Source: Myrica gale (Eukaryota > Streptophyta > Magnoliopsida > Fagales > Myricaceae). From it: a stretch of 64,000 nucleotides of DNA. The notes beneath the pieces were generated by a model. The model ran no database searches, was not told where the DNA came from, and saw only the letters and a list, made by a program, of their open reading frames with translations. The stretch covers positions 26,048,874-26,112,873 of the forward strand of contig OZ005607.1 in assembly GCA_963930655.1 (NCBI GenBank), written 5' to 3'. Of the stretch, positions 34,836-48,545 are shown in pieces. Both the position numbers and the translations under genes were made by a program. The first letter of the stretch is position 1; every line of letters begins with the position of its first letter.

Positions 34836-36725
34836 CACTACTAAAAAAAGGACTTCCAGCGGCGGTCACTATAGCGGCGGTCGATAAAACCGCCGCTACA
34901 ATGTTTTTTTAGCGGCGTTTTTCGGAAAGCGCGGCTAAAAATATCTTGTAGCGGCGGTCACTGTAGCGGCGGTCACCGACCGCCGCTATAGGTCCTACCT
35001 CTCGCGGCGGTCAACTTGACCGCCGCTATAAATATGGTGCCTACAGCGGCGGTCATGATGACCGCCGCTGTAGGCTGTACCTTTAGCAACGTTTTTTTAA
35101 AAAAACGCTGCTAAAGATATACCTATAGCAGCGGTTTTGACTGAACCGCTGCTATAGGTATATGCGAAAAAAAAATTAAAAAAAAAATATTATTTATATG
35201 TTAATAATTGAAAAAAATAGAAAAATAATGAAAAAATAGAAAAATAAAATTTTATGTGTTACTTAAGGTTAATAATTATTTTATTGACTATTTATTATAC
35301 ATCAGTGCAAGGATGGTAAGAAAATAGGAATCTAACCTAATTGGAGCAATTTTCGCGCACGTGTTGGTTTTTTGGTCATAACTTTGGCTACGAGTACCCG
35401 ATTCGCGCCCATGACCCCAATTCGGAAAGCTCTTTTCGGCGCGCACGTCGTGGGCACCAAGATACTTTTGTGCGCCTCGTTTCGAGCCCTAAATCTGCTG
35501 TTTTCCCTCTCAAAAACCTATTTTTAGTTATGATTTTATTTCCTTTAACTATTTCAGCTCGGCTTCTGGTTTAAAATGGTAATTAATATGGTTTTAGCTA
35601 TTTTAGTTAATATTTTGGTCATAGTTGTTATGGTAATTAAATATTTTATTGATCATAATTAATAATTATATTTCAAAAATTTTACTATCAACTTGTTTTA
35701 ATTAAAATTATTACAGTAGTTATAAATCATGTATTAAATAATATGCTATGTATCTAATACTAAATATAAATATTTTCAAATACTATTATAATTTACCACT
35801 GATTTTAATTTATTAAAAATATATAATTATAAAATATAAAATTATTATTAAAAGAAAAAGGGGCAAAAAAAAAATTTGAAGCGATGTTGTTCGCCCTACT
35901 GTTGTGAGAGCAATGGCATTGAACATGATCAAAGTGTTGAGTTTTTTAGGGATTCCCTTGGTTTTGGTGAAGCTACCACAGTGATAGGTATTTACTTTGC
36001 GAGAATTTCAGATTTTGGTTGGTGTATAAATGTTTAATAGTATTATTTAGCTCTTGAAATTTTTGTAAAATGAAGCATTGTGGAGTACTTTGATAAATCA
36101 TTTTCTTCAAGGGGCAAGTATTTATTATAGTATTGTAAAAATTTTGGGGCTCATATTTTAGGGAGAGTTTTGATTAACCTTTGGTAGCATTTGTTGATTA
36201 ACCTTTGGTAGCATCAGCTTATGGGATTTGGAATCTGAAGTTCATGCTTAATTAATGTTGGCAAATAATTTTGTTGGGGCAGACGATATCAAAACTTTAC
36301 GAAGGTCATAATATTCATACGTTATTGTACTATTTCATTGGGCATCTTGAGAATTCAGCCTGCTGTTTTTTCTGATTCTTAGATTGAGATGACCGCGGCT
36401 ATAGGTTGAACCTGACCGCTGCTATAGGTCTATAGCAACGGTCATATTAGGTCTGTAGCGGCGGTCAATGACCGCCGCTACAGACCTTCAGTGCAACTGC
36501 GCTCGGGTTTATAGCGGCGGTTTCGACCGCTGCTACGTGACCGCCGCTATAGACCCGAGGTCTTCACCAGCGGTCACCGAAACCGCCGCTATAGAGCTAT
36601 GTCGACGGAGCTATAGCGGCGGTCGCGACCGCCGCTAAAAAACCGCTGCTACAGCCTATAGCAGCGGTTTTTTGAGCTATAGCAGCGGTTTTCGACCGCC
36701 GCTATAGGTCAATTTTTTTGTAGTG
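34836..36725. mobile_element. Non-autonomous CACTA transposon, 1,890 bp
   Basis: Left terminus CACTACTAAAAAAAGG and right terminus TTTTTTTGTAGTG. The flanking 3-bp duplication is ATC (34833-34835 and 36726-36728), as expected for CACTA/En-Spm. About 330 bp at each end is packed with AGCGGCGGTCA and the inverse TGACCGCCGCT, the usual subterminal transposase-binding type of repeat. The middle is AT-rich, has no transposase ORF, and holds a GC-richer segment (about 35285-35550) shared with an LTR-like relic at 38.2-38.56 kb. Confidence 0.85.
35285..35550 (+). repeat. Segment shared, inverted, with 38.16-38.56 kb
   Basis: Contains TTTTGGTCATAACTTTGGCTACGAGT..., CCCCAATTCGGAAA, GGCGCGCACGTCGTGG and CGTTTCGAGCC. 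The minus strand of 38340-38545 carries near-matches of all of these in the same order. Similar segments are known to me from LTR regions of plant retroelements, so both are read as fossil LTR pieces; one lies inside the CACTA element. Confidence 0.5.
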
Positions 36726-36728
36726 ATC

Positions 36729-38150
36729 ATACTAAAAGGAACTCTTTAATTTGACATGCATACCTAACAAATATGCTATTTCGGGTATATATATCAAAAG
36801 GTTACATGTACGAGCTGGTTATTATCAAGAGATTAGTAAATGCTAGCTAGTAATGATAGCGGGAATTAGAGTAACAAAAGAAGAAGAAAAAAAGATAGTG
36901 GGAAATATTAGTTAAAACTAATAATCAAGGCTACTAAATGGATGCTAATATATTAGCATAACATGTGTCACAGCTGGTTAATATTCGGGTATTTCAGGAT
37001 CTTCCATGTAGGTAGACAATGTCATTGAGAAACTCCAATGGTAGTGCATGCCAATGGATTCATTGAGGGATAACGATTCAGATGCTTTGAAACTCCCTGA
37101 GACGGAGAGTAGCTAGACAGCTCTATAATGCATGCGCACACCACCTTATAGAAAGTGCCTTTAATCTATATGACAGATTAAGCTGCAGTACTCTTAATCA
37201 TACGTGTTCACAACCCAAACAGATCTTAATGAATTTAATATAACCAACCTTTTTTGTTTTATTAAGAGAATGGTGGGTTCCGAGTTATCAGATTGCATAA
37301 AATAGAAGTTTTAATTTCCACATGAACTGCATCGCGCTTAAAAGCAAGCGCCATTAATTAGTGCTCGAGCAACATCCTGGCCTTTTTCATACTGGTTGCC
37401 ACACAAGTGGGTTGTCAATCCAAAATTTAGGAATGTTTAAGATGTAAATTTTGTCAGTACTAGCTTTTGTATTTTTAACAGCTTAGTCAACAGAAGGCTA
37501 AAATATATTCATTTCCACACATTTCGAAGGTACATGCTTTAATTGAGTTATTTAAACTTGGTTAGGATAGCCTTTAGTGTCCACTTCGATTTGTTCTTGA
37601 TGTTGAGAGAATTTGACTTTTTGACACCTCGAGGCCATGTGTCACGCATTAAGCTGCATGTTTGTCTCTTCTGTACGTGGCCCGTGGGTATTATCCTCCC
37701 CCGGCCCTTCTCTTAGCTAGTTTACTTAATATTCAGCTGCGAAGATTATTCTGTTTGTTGAAACTAACAGACAAGACCTCCTCTAGAGAGATATACGTGG
37801 AGGATTTTGAGCATGACAATTTCATAGTGGTACATGCAATATATATATACCAGTGTTCTGTGCTAGCTGGTGGGTTTAACGCTGATACTAAGGCTCAGTT
37901 CCGCTCTTGAAGTGGACTGTGTGCGCATGGACTATTACCAATGAATGTGGATATTGACTACATTATATTGTACTCAAAACTCTGCAGCTAGCTGTGTGAA
38001 GATTGAGCAAAACTTGCGTAAGTTTTTAAGGCCAAAAAGAAGATTGTGCAATCTCTCATGAAACCATGCTATATATATATCTGGATGCTTGGGGCCGGTA
38101 CACAAAATGACTGGTATCTGCTATATTTTTTTATGATGGCATGCTTATTC
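36729..38150. other. Intergenic stretch without recognisable features
   Basis: AT-rich DNA between the CACTA element and the LTR-like relic. The short ORF near 37662-37910 shows no family signature. Confidence 0.5.
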
Positions 38151-38159
38151 CCTTGCATC

Positions 38160-38701
38160 TGGCAAGGATAGTTCGCCTCTCTCTCTCTGAGATCACCAAA
38201 TAAATATCCAAGAGTAAAAGGGTTGCTTGTTCCTTTGCCCAAATCGGGTTCAGAATTATTTTCTAATCGACAAATAGAAGATAACCATAAATAGTAAAAA
38301 TTAACTAAAAATAGAGATTCTAATAGGAAAATAGCAGATTTATGGCTCGAAACGACGTGCACCGAGAGTAGCTCGGTGACCATGACGTGCGCGCCGAAAT
38401 TAGATTTTCGAATTGGGGTCACGGACGCAAATCGGACACTTGTAGCCAAAGTTATGGCCAAAAAACCGACGCGTGCACATAAACCGCCCCAATTAGGCTA
38501 TATCACGATTTTTTGTCATCCTTGCGCTGATCCGCCTGCTCCAAGTAATTCAGCATCATCAATGAGCAATCTGACAGCTCGACATTGTCTGACTCGGATC
38601 CCCTTGCATCAGTTTTAGGGCTGGAAGACATTTTGCTGCAATCTTATTTTTACTCTTCTACAAAGTTAATTAAAGTTTGGTGACAAATCGATGATTGAAC
38701 A
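38160..38701. mobile_element. LTR-retroelement relic (fossil, partial)
   Basis: The minus strand of about 38200-38560 matches the segment at 35.3 kb, and continues with LTR-like text. At 38706 the plus strand shows TGGCATCAGAGC, which resembles a Met-tRNA primer-binding site after a CA-ending sequence. The two signals point in opposite directions, so this may be two overlapping remnants. It is old and broken; no coding part is visible. Confidence 0.35.
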
Positions 38702-39410
38702 TGGCATCAGAGCAGCTAGATTTTACACTTCAACTCGGTTTAGGTTAACTATTTTACATTTTCAGCTTTATTAAAGCTGTCTGATCCCCAAAGGTTACGT
38801 ATAAGGGACGTTAGAATATTGCCTCACACATGGCACCCACTGGCAGATGTTGGATCAAATTGTGAAATATCCCATAACAGCTCTAAATGAGTACTCAGGA
38901 ATATCCTCACGCCGGTGTAGTAACTTCCATTAAATAATATGGGACAAGATATGGTTTAGGCATTAATATGAACAGGCACAATAATTGAAAACATTAGAAT
39001 CCATCGAAGTAAAGAGAATGCTAGCTAATACAAACAAACTTTAAATCTTAAACATTCCTAATGCAGCAATAACTAAATCGTGCGCAAAGAGGTAGTAAAA
39101 AGCTTTCCGCAAGCGCTAATTAATGCTTCTGGTTTTGTGTTTTGATTCATGAACTTCCATGAGAAACTCATTTTTTATACAATCAGATAACTACGATCCC
39201 ATGACCCTTCAATTAACTGCAACGTTGGTAATATTAAAGGTATATTCAAGTATATATCAATCTCAGTGCATGCAGTCTTTTGAATTCAGGTAAACACGTA
39301 TGGCCTGCAGCCGCCATACATCATCAGCACTAAACTATTCAGTAACAACAATACCAATTCTATAGATCGTAGTACATTATAAAATTGCCAATGTCTCTTG
39401 AGAGCTTGGC

Positions 39411-39417
39411 TATAAAT
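39411..39417 (+). promoter_or_regulatory. TATA box of the first peroxidase gene
   Basis: TATAAAT lies about 119 bp upstream of the ATG at 39536, in a well-formed plant core-promoter context (AGCTTGGC before it). Confidence 0.55.
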
Positions 39418-39517
39418 TGCGCCTGCAATAACTTGTATGCATCAAGCCCTTAGCATTTACATCACATTTATCTTTTGGGTTGCTTGTTTGTACATCCAGC
39501 TTTGATCTCTAGCGTGA

Positions 39518-41509
<1,992 letters not shown>

Positions 41510-41543
41510 TTTGAATAGAAGTGAGCAACGTAATTTGTATTGG

Positions 41544-41549
41544 AATAAA
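41544..41549 (+). terminator. Polyadenylation signal of the first peroxidase gene
   Basis: AATAAA 35 bp after the stop codon, a plausible near-upstream poly(A) element. Confidence 0.45.
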
Positions 41550-41579
41550 TAAGAATAGTGCACAAGGAAGATGTGTCCC

Positions 41580-42757
41580 GACACAGCTTACTTAATTTAG
41601 GTATGTCATGTTGTAGTCATATGCATCATGCCAGCTTCTTTTAAGGTTCCATGTTGAGGTTGTAGTTCTGTTTTCTTTGGATTGAAGGACATATATATAT
41701 GTAATCAAAATATAGTAGGAGTGGTATCTTAAAATGATTTGCAGCGTGTAATTCAGTAGCATAATGGAGGCTCCAATGGGTTTGCTGAGAGAAGATGCAT
41801 AAAACGAGGACCAACGTCCATGCATGCTTTTGGCAGTAGATAAATTGTCACAGTGATTCCAAATTCTGTCATGTGCCCTAGTTCTAATCACATGGTCAAA
41901 GCATAATATTGATACAAATGGAAAAGGGTATAAATAATAACGTAGCCAAGTTATAATACGTCCAATCAGGTAACTATTTCATGATCATAACAAATTCAGA
42001 TTAGGGTTCTCAATTCTCATACCAATTTCTAGCTGAATGATTGTACAAAGTAATTTAGAACGCTCACATCCAAAGTCAGTCCTGACGACTGAATTCAACA
42101 CCACCGAACTAAAGATTCAGAAAGTACCCTATCTGGAGGGGAAAATTCTTGTTCAAGGATGCTAACTTTTCAGTAAATTAATATTTAAGTAGGAAACAAT
42201 TGTTGTGAAATTCAATTCTTTTGACAAAAACTTGCCAAATCCTTCAGAATATCAAAATTTTGTATTAGGCAGTTCTATTGTTGATCAAGATTAACTAGAA
42301 GCTAGCTATAAATATTATATATATATATATATTAGACTGAAAATTATTAATGAAAATATTATTAATATACAAGATTTTGCAACGTGATCTCTCCTGGTTC
42401 CTGTTTTCTCCCAACGAAAATATTCCATATCAATGATTGTGACGGCTGTCCAATTATTTTGAAACCCAAAACGGAGAAAACAGAAAAACACTCAATTCGT
42501 CACCTTAAGGATGAAAAGGATCAAAGAAGAAAAGGACTCATTCCTGCTAATTTCAATTGGACTTCTAAACATGCCGCTCTATAATTAACCTCCATATTTC
42601 AAACACAATGATCACATTTTTTTTTTCAGTTTAAAGATGCATTAATTTAGACTGTTTTTTTTAAGTCAAAGGCCATGCTTTCTAGATATATATATATCTG
42701 TGTGTGTTTAGATAGGATTAATAGGTGAGATGTTAATCTGAACTAATTGACGTTTTT
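41580..42757. other. Peroxidase downstream flank, no gene seen
   Basis: AT-rich, with a (TA)n run near 42318-42331 and another at 42687-42698. The ORF at 42384-42584 has no family signature. Ends at the TGG target duplication of the large CACTA element. Confidence 0.45.
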
Positions 42758-42991
42758 TATGGCACTACAACAAAACAGACTTTAGGTGACAAAAAAAATT
42801 TTCACCCAAAGTGCCCAATTTGTCAGCTATGGTTTTGGGTGACAAAATCGGTTTGTCACCCTGTTTGTCACCTAAAGCTCGTCAACCAAGGTTTTAGGTG
42901 ACGATTTTGGTGTTCTGTCGCTCGAAACCGTTCGAATGTGTTATAATACAGTCCGAACGGTTTTGAACCATAGTGATAAAATTGAAAATCG

Positions 42992-43721
42992 TCATGACCA
43001 GTACAGTCCATCCATTTGCATGAGTTGTGCGAACGTATTATGACGTGCATGAACTGGGTCAGAAGAATCACGAATGGACTGGTAGATGTATGATGTTATA
43101 TCAACAGGTAGCTTCCGTACAACTACAAGGTACAGGAACTCGGCCCGGCTATAAGACAGCTCTGTGGTGTGCTTCTTCGGGTCGATGGAGGAGCATAGTA
43201 TCAGGTGCATGATCCGCCAAAAAGGAAGCAGCTGCCTGTGCATCATATAGCTGCTCTCCAAAATATTTGTATCCTCGCCCAGCATAGTCTGGAATACTTG
43301 GCCTTAGTAAACCGACCCTCCTTGTTCATTGGCAGGTTTGGAAACGCTGTCAAATCTCTCTCGTACCCCAAGAAATTTGCCAGCTCTTCGAGTAAGAATA
43401 TGATCGAAACGTTAGGACAGTGACCTCCATATTAGGCTTCTCGAGGTCCTTCACCCGTAATATAGCGCAATAAAACTCTCGCACCATATTCTTTGATGCA
43501 TAACCGGTCTTTTGGATAAACGGAAGCCAACCTAACCCCTCCACCACCTCCGAAAGCGTCCTATCCTCAAATGTGAGATCGTTAAAATTTGCTAACTTGA
43601 TGTCCCGCTCCACAACAATCGAGCAGGACATAATGATTATTATATGTTGCTCCACCGTTAAAGCTTGAGCGGAGGGTTGCTTGTCATCAGCCTGGCCGCT
43701 GGTACGTGAACACTTGCTCAT
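42992..43721 (-). pseudogene. Transposon-borne ORF, resembling the plant Transposase_32-type domain
   Basis: Minus-strand reading from 43721: MSKCSRTSGQADDKQPS, then VERDIKLANFNDLTFEDRTL, EVVEGLGWLPF and MVREFYCAILRV. The frame changes near 43380-43420. It then continues as NLPMNKEGRFTKAKYSRLCW and SYMMHRQLLPFWRIMHLILC ... YLVVVRKLPVDITSYIY. The arrangement (N-terminal 'Y.KNMVREFY', then 'LLP.WRI.HLIL' and 'YL...KLPVD') resembles the 'putative plant transposon protein' domain found in many plant repeat ORFs. Family assignment is from memory. At least one frame change makes it dead. Confidence 0.5.
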
Positions 43722-43745
43722 TTTTCAGAATCTGCACAAATAAGA

Positions 43746-44219
43746 GACATTATCAAAACAGTCTAAAAAGAGTCCAAACAGCTTTAGGTACCCGACCGAA
43801 CCCAAAGCAGATAAAAAAAACTATTTAAATTTTACATTAAAACGTCCATACTGCATTGAAAAAGAGTCTGGACACAATCAAAACGATAACGTATAACCGT
43901 TGGCATACTATCAGGCGTCCGAACATACAACAGAGAATTAAACTATATATAATATCGTCTGGACGTATACGTGAAGGGTTCAGACATTATCAAAACAATC
44001 TAAAAAGAGTCCGAACAACTTTGGGTACATGTCCGAACCCAGAGCGGATAAAAAATATTTAAATTTAACATTGAAATGTCCAGACTGCATTGTAAAAGAG
44101 TCTGGACACAATCAAAACGACAACGTATAACTGTAGGCATACTATTAGGCGTCCGAACATACAACAGAGAATTAAAATTTATATCTAGCGTCTGGACACA
44201 ATCAAAACAACAATGTATA
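43746..44219. repeat. Tandem duplication, about 237-bp unit, two copies
   Basis: Unit 1 starts at GACATTATCAAAACAGTC (43746) and unit 2 at GACATTATCAAAACAATC (43983). Both contain AGAGTCTGGACACAATC and GGCGTCCGAACATACAACAG. The copies have diverged slightly. It lies inside the 5.8-kb CACTA element. Confidence 0.8.
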
Positions 44220-44696
44220 CCAGCGAATGACTTCTGAAAAAATTCGAACCACCAAAGATATCATCCGGACAGCTCAAAAACGCATCCGGACGACACAATA
44301 AAGTGTTCGGGCGCTTTTAGGAGGACGTCCGAGTTAACTCAGCCATGACAGCGTCTCTCCACCTCCCCACATGCCTAAAAATACAACCAAAACACAAACT
44401 AATACACTTAACACAATCAATTTCTACGTAAAAAGCAATCAAAAAACACAATGTACTATGCAAAAAATAGAATTGAAATTTTATACGTAAAACTATAAAA
44501 AATGAAATTTTTACCATTAAAATCTTATTAAAAGTAAGCAAAAACATAACTGGATGTGATTAGATCCACGAAAGAGTGATATTACGTCAAGCTTTGTGAG
44601 GAAAAAACTTAAGTTTTGAGAGATTTTTTAGGAGATATGGTTCGGTATTTGTGAAAATGCCGAACTGTTTTACTTTTGAAAATACGCCGCTAGCAC

Positions 44697-45215
44697 TGGG
44701 ACGTCGAGCATGCGGTCCGGACCCTGTTCCGCACACGTGGTGCAATCAACATACTTCGTATTAAATACCAAAATTTAAACCCGTTCGGCACAATAAACAC
44801 GTCCGGACGGTTTATCACGGCGTGCGAACGACTTTCCTATGAATTGACGCGACGTGGAAGCGCACGTTTGGCTGAATAAACGGCGAATATCGTCCGGACG
44901 TCTAAACCCGTGCAGACAGTGACAACCGTTTTCGACTTTCGTATAACGTAAACACGTGTACATCATACGACAGTTAAGGGAACATCTGGACGGTGTCCTA
45001 AACCGTTCCAACGCCTACCTCATTTTCTTTCAGTTGCTATATGGGAGTCCGGACACCAAGCATGACGTCCGGACTCTTGTCTGCACACGTCGCCCTATCA
45101 ACGTACTCCGTATTAAATGCCAAAATTTAAAACCGTTTAAAATCGTTCGGCACAATAAACACGTCCAAACATTGTATCACTTACTTTCAGTTGCGATATG
45201 GGAGTCCGGACACAC
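44697..45215. repeat. Dispersed duplication inside the CACTA element, about 353-bp spacing
   Basis: AGCATG(C/A)(G/C)GTCCGGAC... CACACGT and GTATTAAAT(A/G)CCAAAATTTAAA occur near 44707-44790 and again near 45060-45140. A further partial copy (TTCAGTTGC(T/G)ATATGGGAGTC) occurs at about 45031 and 45187. Confidence 0.65.
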
Positions 45216-45639
45216 CTCGATATCGTCCGAACGGACCGTAAATAATTTAATTTATTTCATTCAATTTAACCCAATGTAATTTGGCACAAATATTTAACTT
45301 AATTTTTTTATTTTGAATACATAATATATATATAGTTAGGCATACTTTTATATTAAATATCCGTTACAACTAATCACCAATTTAATTGTAATTGCAAGCT
45401 AATTACTTTAACTGCTATAATCTAATTACACTAACCGTTCCGTTAGTGTAATCACCCATTTAATTTTACTAATTATCCATTTAAATTGTAATAAATTTAA
45501 TCTAGTGAAAAAACATAATTAATATAAAATATACCAAATAATCCAACTACCAAATGAAAAACACAATCATAATGTCTAGTTCAAGCTGGAAACGGTCCTT
45601 CAAACGATAAATAAATAATAGTGATAAAGCATCAACAGA

Positions 45640-46020
45640 GGACTAGTCCAAATCACGAGCTGCCTCTGGCTCATCCAAATCTTGTCTGAGGGTATCACGA
45701 ACATGCGCCAAATACTCCTTCATATTATCCACTCGTCTGACGAGTGTCTGCAGTTGTACCAAAACAGAATGAACAGACTGGGACAACTGAGACAATTATT
45801 CTCTCATCCTTATTATTTATATCCGCATAATATTCAATTCTTCCGTTATAGTTCTATCCGTTAGAGCAAGTTTGGTCTCCAGACCGGTCAAGCGGCATTG
45901 TAGCTCCATGCACAACGAATGTGTCGACTGCACTATAGCCTGAATACTCTCGTTTAACTCCGCTAAATAAGTATCTGCCCAAGCTGATCACTCTGTTTGT
46001 CCTCGAACATTGGTGATACT
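45640..46020 (-). pseudogene. Coiled-coil coding remnant inside the CACTA element
   Basis: Minus-strand frames give YLAELNESIQAIVQSTHSLC then MELQCRLTGLETKLALTDRT, and further on LSQLSQSVHSVLVQLQTLVR then RVDNMKEYLAHVRDTLRQDL. Heptad-like Leu/Ile spacing suggests a coiled coil. The frame is not continuous. No family recognised. Confidence 0.35.
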
Positions 46021-46506
46021 TCTCCCACAGCGTTTCATAGTTAACCTAGCATAAACCGTTCGCACGAACATCAAACTGTATCATTTAAATTTTAGGACAT
46101 CCGTACATAAGCCCGAACGTAAAAGGACCGTCCAGACGTTTTAGAAAATGTCCGAACGATGTAAAAATACGTCCGAACGTTTATCGATGAACACGGGCAA
46201 AACAACGTAATTTGATAGACACAAACAACACAAAAAACTAAACAACGAACTGTATTGAATCGAAATGCATGAAATTGAGAAGCAAATTCATAAAGTAAGT
46301 TTTACCTGAAGTTCCTTGAGAAATCTCATACAGATAGTGAAAACGTTTGGGAGAAAATTTTAAGAGAAGTGAGTGAGTTTGTGATTTTGACAAAGTCTGG
46401 CGGGTTTAATGTGCCTAGTAATCGTCCCAACGCTTTAGATTAGCGTTTTCAGACTCTTCTCAACGGTCATATTCACACGTGGCGCTATCAAATTTAACGT
46501 TATTAA

Positions 46507-46686
46507 GGCTATGTTTGTTTCCAAAAATTTTACACTTCCTAAAATTATAACACAATAAAAAATTACAATATAATATCTCTCTCATCATCACATCATTACT
46601 TTTCACTATAATAAATATTAAAAATTATCTCTCTTCACTTCTTCACCAAATCCAATACACTAAAATTTTAACATTCAAACACAACA
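46507..46686. mobile_element. Small Tourist-like MITE nested in the CACTA element
   Basis: Left GGCTATGTTTGTTTCC and right GTTGTGTTTGAATG (reverse strand), flanked by TAA-type sequence on both sides. The interior is AT-rich with ATCTCTCTC motifs, which also occur in the elements at 54.0 and 63.0 kb. Confidence 0.55.
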
Positions 46687-46765
46687 TAAATATGCTCGAT
46701 TCGAAAATGTTCTAGAACTTATACGGTCCGAACTTTAGTTATTGGTCCGGAAGGATCGATGTCAC

Positions 46766-48009
46766 TATTGAATTTTGTGCACAATCGAGATTTTGATGAT
46801 TTCAATAAGTGGATCAAGTTTATAAAATGAACATCTTCAAAGACAAAAAAGTTTTGATGAAAGAACCAAATACTTGAAGAAAGAAGATCAAGAAGAAGCA
46901 AGGAGCTCAAAAGTGAAGTTTCAAGACCTTAGGGTATAAACCTTGTAACTCTTAGTTTAACTTTTGACAAGGATTATGTATCACACTTGCATATTTTTCA
47001 AAATGTGCATAAACCATTTTACCTTTTGTTTGAAGGATTAAAATGTTTTTAATGGTTTCAAAATACCTCAATCAAACTCCCAAAACCTTTCATATACTTA
47101 TGGGAAGTAAGTCATTAAAATTGGGTGTTTAAGAGTGGCCAAAAATATAGTTTTAAAATAACCGGACTATGTGCTTAAGTTGAGGAGGTCGACCGGCTAA
47201 TAAAGCGGTCGACCGGTTGTTTTAGAAAAATAGAACCGTTGAGCTTCTGACAATATGACTGTTGGGTAACGGTAATTTGAAGCGGTCGACCAGCTCGTTT
47301 TAACAGACGACTCCCAATGGCTATAAACGACTATTTTTCATATGTGACCTATAAATTCACATCCATAACGTCCAAAATAAAAATACCACGACCACATATC
47401 ATTTCTACTAGTTGAGAAATATCTCAAACCTTCATATTCTATATTTCTCATATCATTCACACAAAACACACTTTCATATCCGTGTCTTTGTGTGAATCAA
47501 TAGATATAGCCTTCCATTTTCATATCTGCTCTATCAAGAGAGTTTGTTCTAGTAAAATTTATACCAAAAGAGGTGATTCCCTTTAGTGAGGGTTATTCAC
47601 TAAAGAAGAAGCTTAGAGAGGGAATATCTCAAGTTTGGGTGGGTTGTGAGTGGTGTGCCTGAAAAACCACTTGGTTGGGTTTGAGTGTTGAGCCCCGAAA
47701 AACACTTGTACGGTTCTCTAACACCCGGAAGCTAGAGTGTATGCTATTTGAAGAATAGTGAGAACACCTCAAGGCTCAGTGAAAGAGCTTGAGGGGTGGA
47801 TGTAGGCGGGTTTGCCGAACAACCTAAAAATCTGTGTTTGTTTCTCTTACCATTCTCTTTACATTTAACACTTATTTATACTTGTTGCATATATATACTT
47901 GTATTAAAGTAGTATTAACTTGTAAACGCGATTTTGGGGGTTAAAAACAAAAAGTTTTAGAAACCCAATTCAGCTCCCCTCTTGGATTGCCTTAATCCTA
48001 GGACTCACA
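46766..48009 (+). mobile_element. Solo LTR, about 1.24 kb, nested in the CACTA element
   Basis: Bounded by GTCAC on both sides (46761-46765 and 48010-48014). The 3' part has the look of a large Copia (SIRE/Maximus-type) LTR: a promoter-like middle, then GAGGGGTGGATGTAGGCGGG and GTTTGCCGAACAACC, and a terminal AATTCAGCTCCCCTCTTGG. No internal coding region and no second LTR remain, as expected after LTR-LTR recombination. It is a fossil; the family call is tentative. Confidence 0.65.
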
Positions 48010-48545
48010 GTCACATGTCTGAAGTTTGCAATGTGAAACCACACGATTCACGGAAGAAGCATTCATAATTGTGCGGATCTTTTTATACGGTCCGAACGAG
48101 GGTATTTGTTCCGTTGGAACGCGGTTGAAAACGACCGGACTGAATAGTGTTCATAGCGATTTTTAATTTGTCACTCTATTCTGACAATTATTATTCGTTA
48201 GGTAATGATCGTTCGAACGTTGTATAAAAAGAGTCCGGACGGTATTGTAAAAATTGTAACGATTATTATTGTCACTCAGTTACAATAATTTGGAATTTTT
48301 CACCCTGCAGCGAGTCCGAACGGGTTTCTTGTGCGTCCGGACATGATTTTGTTTTTGTGACGATTTTTATTGTCACACTACAAATACGTCTGAACGTGTT
48401 TTTGTCCGGTCCGGACGGGTTTGGCATTTCTAGATGGTTTTGGGTGATGAAATTAATATTTTGTCATAGAAAATTCACTTTAAGTGATAAAATTTGGTTT
48501 GATACCCAAAATTTTGTCACCTAAAACTATATTCTTGTAGTGTGG

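Larger units (their letters stand above)
42763..48542 (-). mobile_element. CACTA transposon, 5,780 bp, between the two peroxidase genes
   Basis: Left terminus CACTACAACAAAACAG and right terminus TATTCTTGTAGTG, flanked by TGG (42760-42762 and 48543-48545). Subterminal repeats of the type TTTAGGTGACAAA / TTTGTCACCTAAA occur at both ends. The body is rich in short CGTCCGAACG / CGTCCGGACG motifs. Coding remnants lie on the minus strand (about 42990-43721 and 45640-46020), but no intact transposase is visible, so it is probably non-autonomous. It contains a nested solo LTR and internal tandem duplications. Confidence 0.85.

Noticed and set aside
35341-35574. 77-codon ORF
   Set aside because: It lies in the LTR-like segment within the CACTA element; the inverted copy at 38.3 kb does not preserve a coding frame.
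34840-36720. Regular GC-rich repeats that could suggest a CRISPR array
   Set aside because: Plant DNA; the repeats are inverted and irregularly spaced, and lie at the ends of a CACTA element with a 3-bp duplication.
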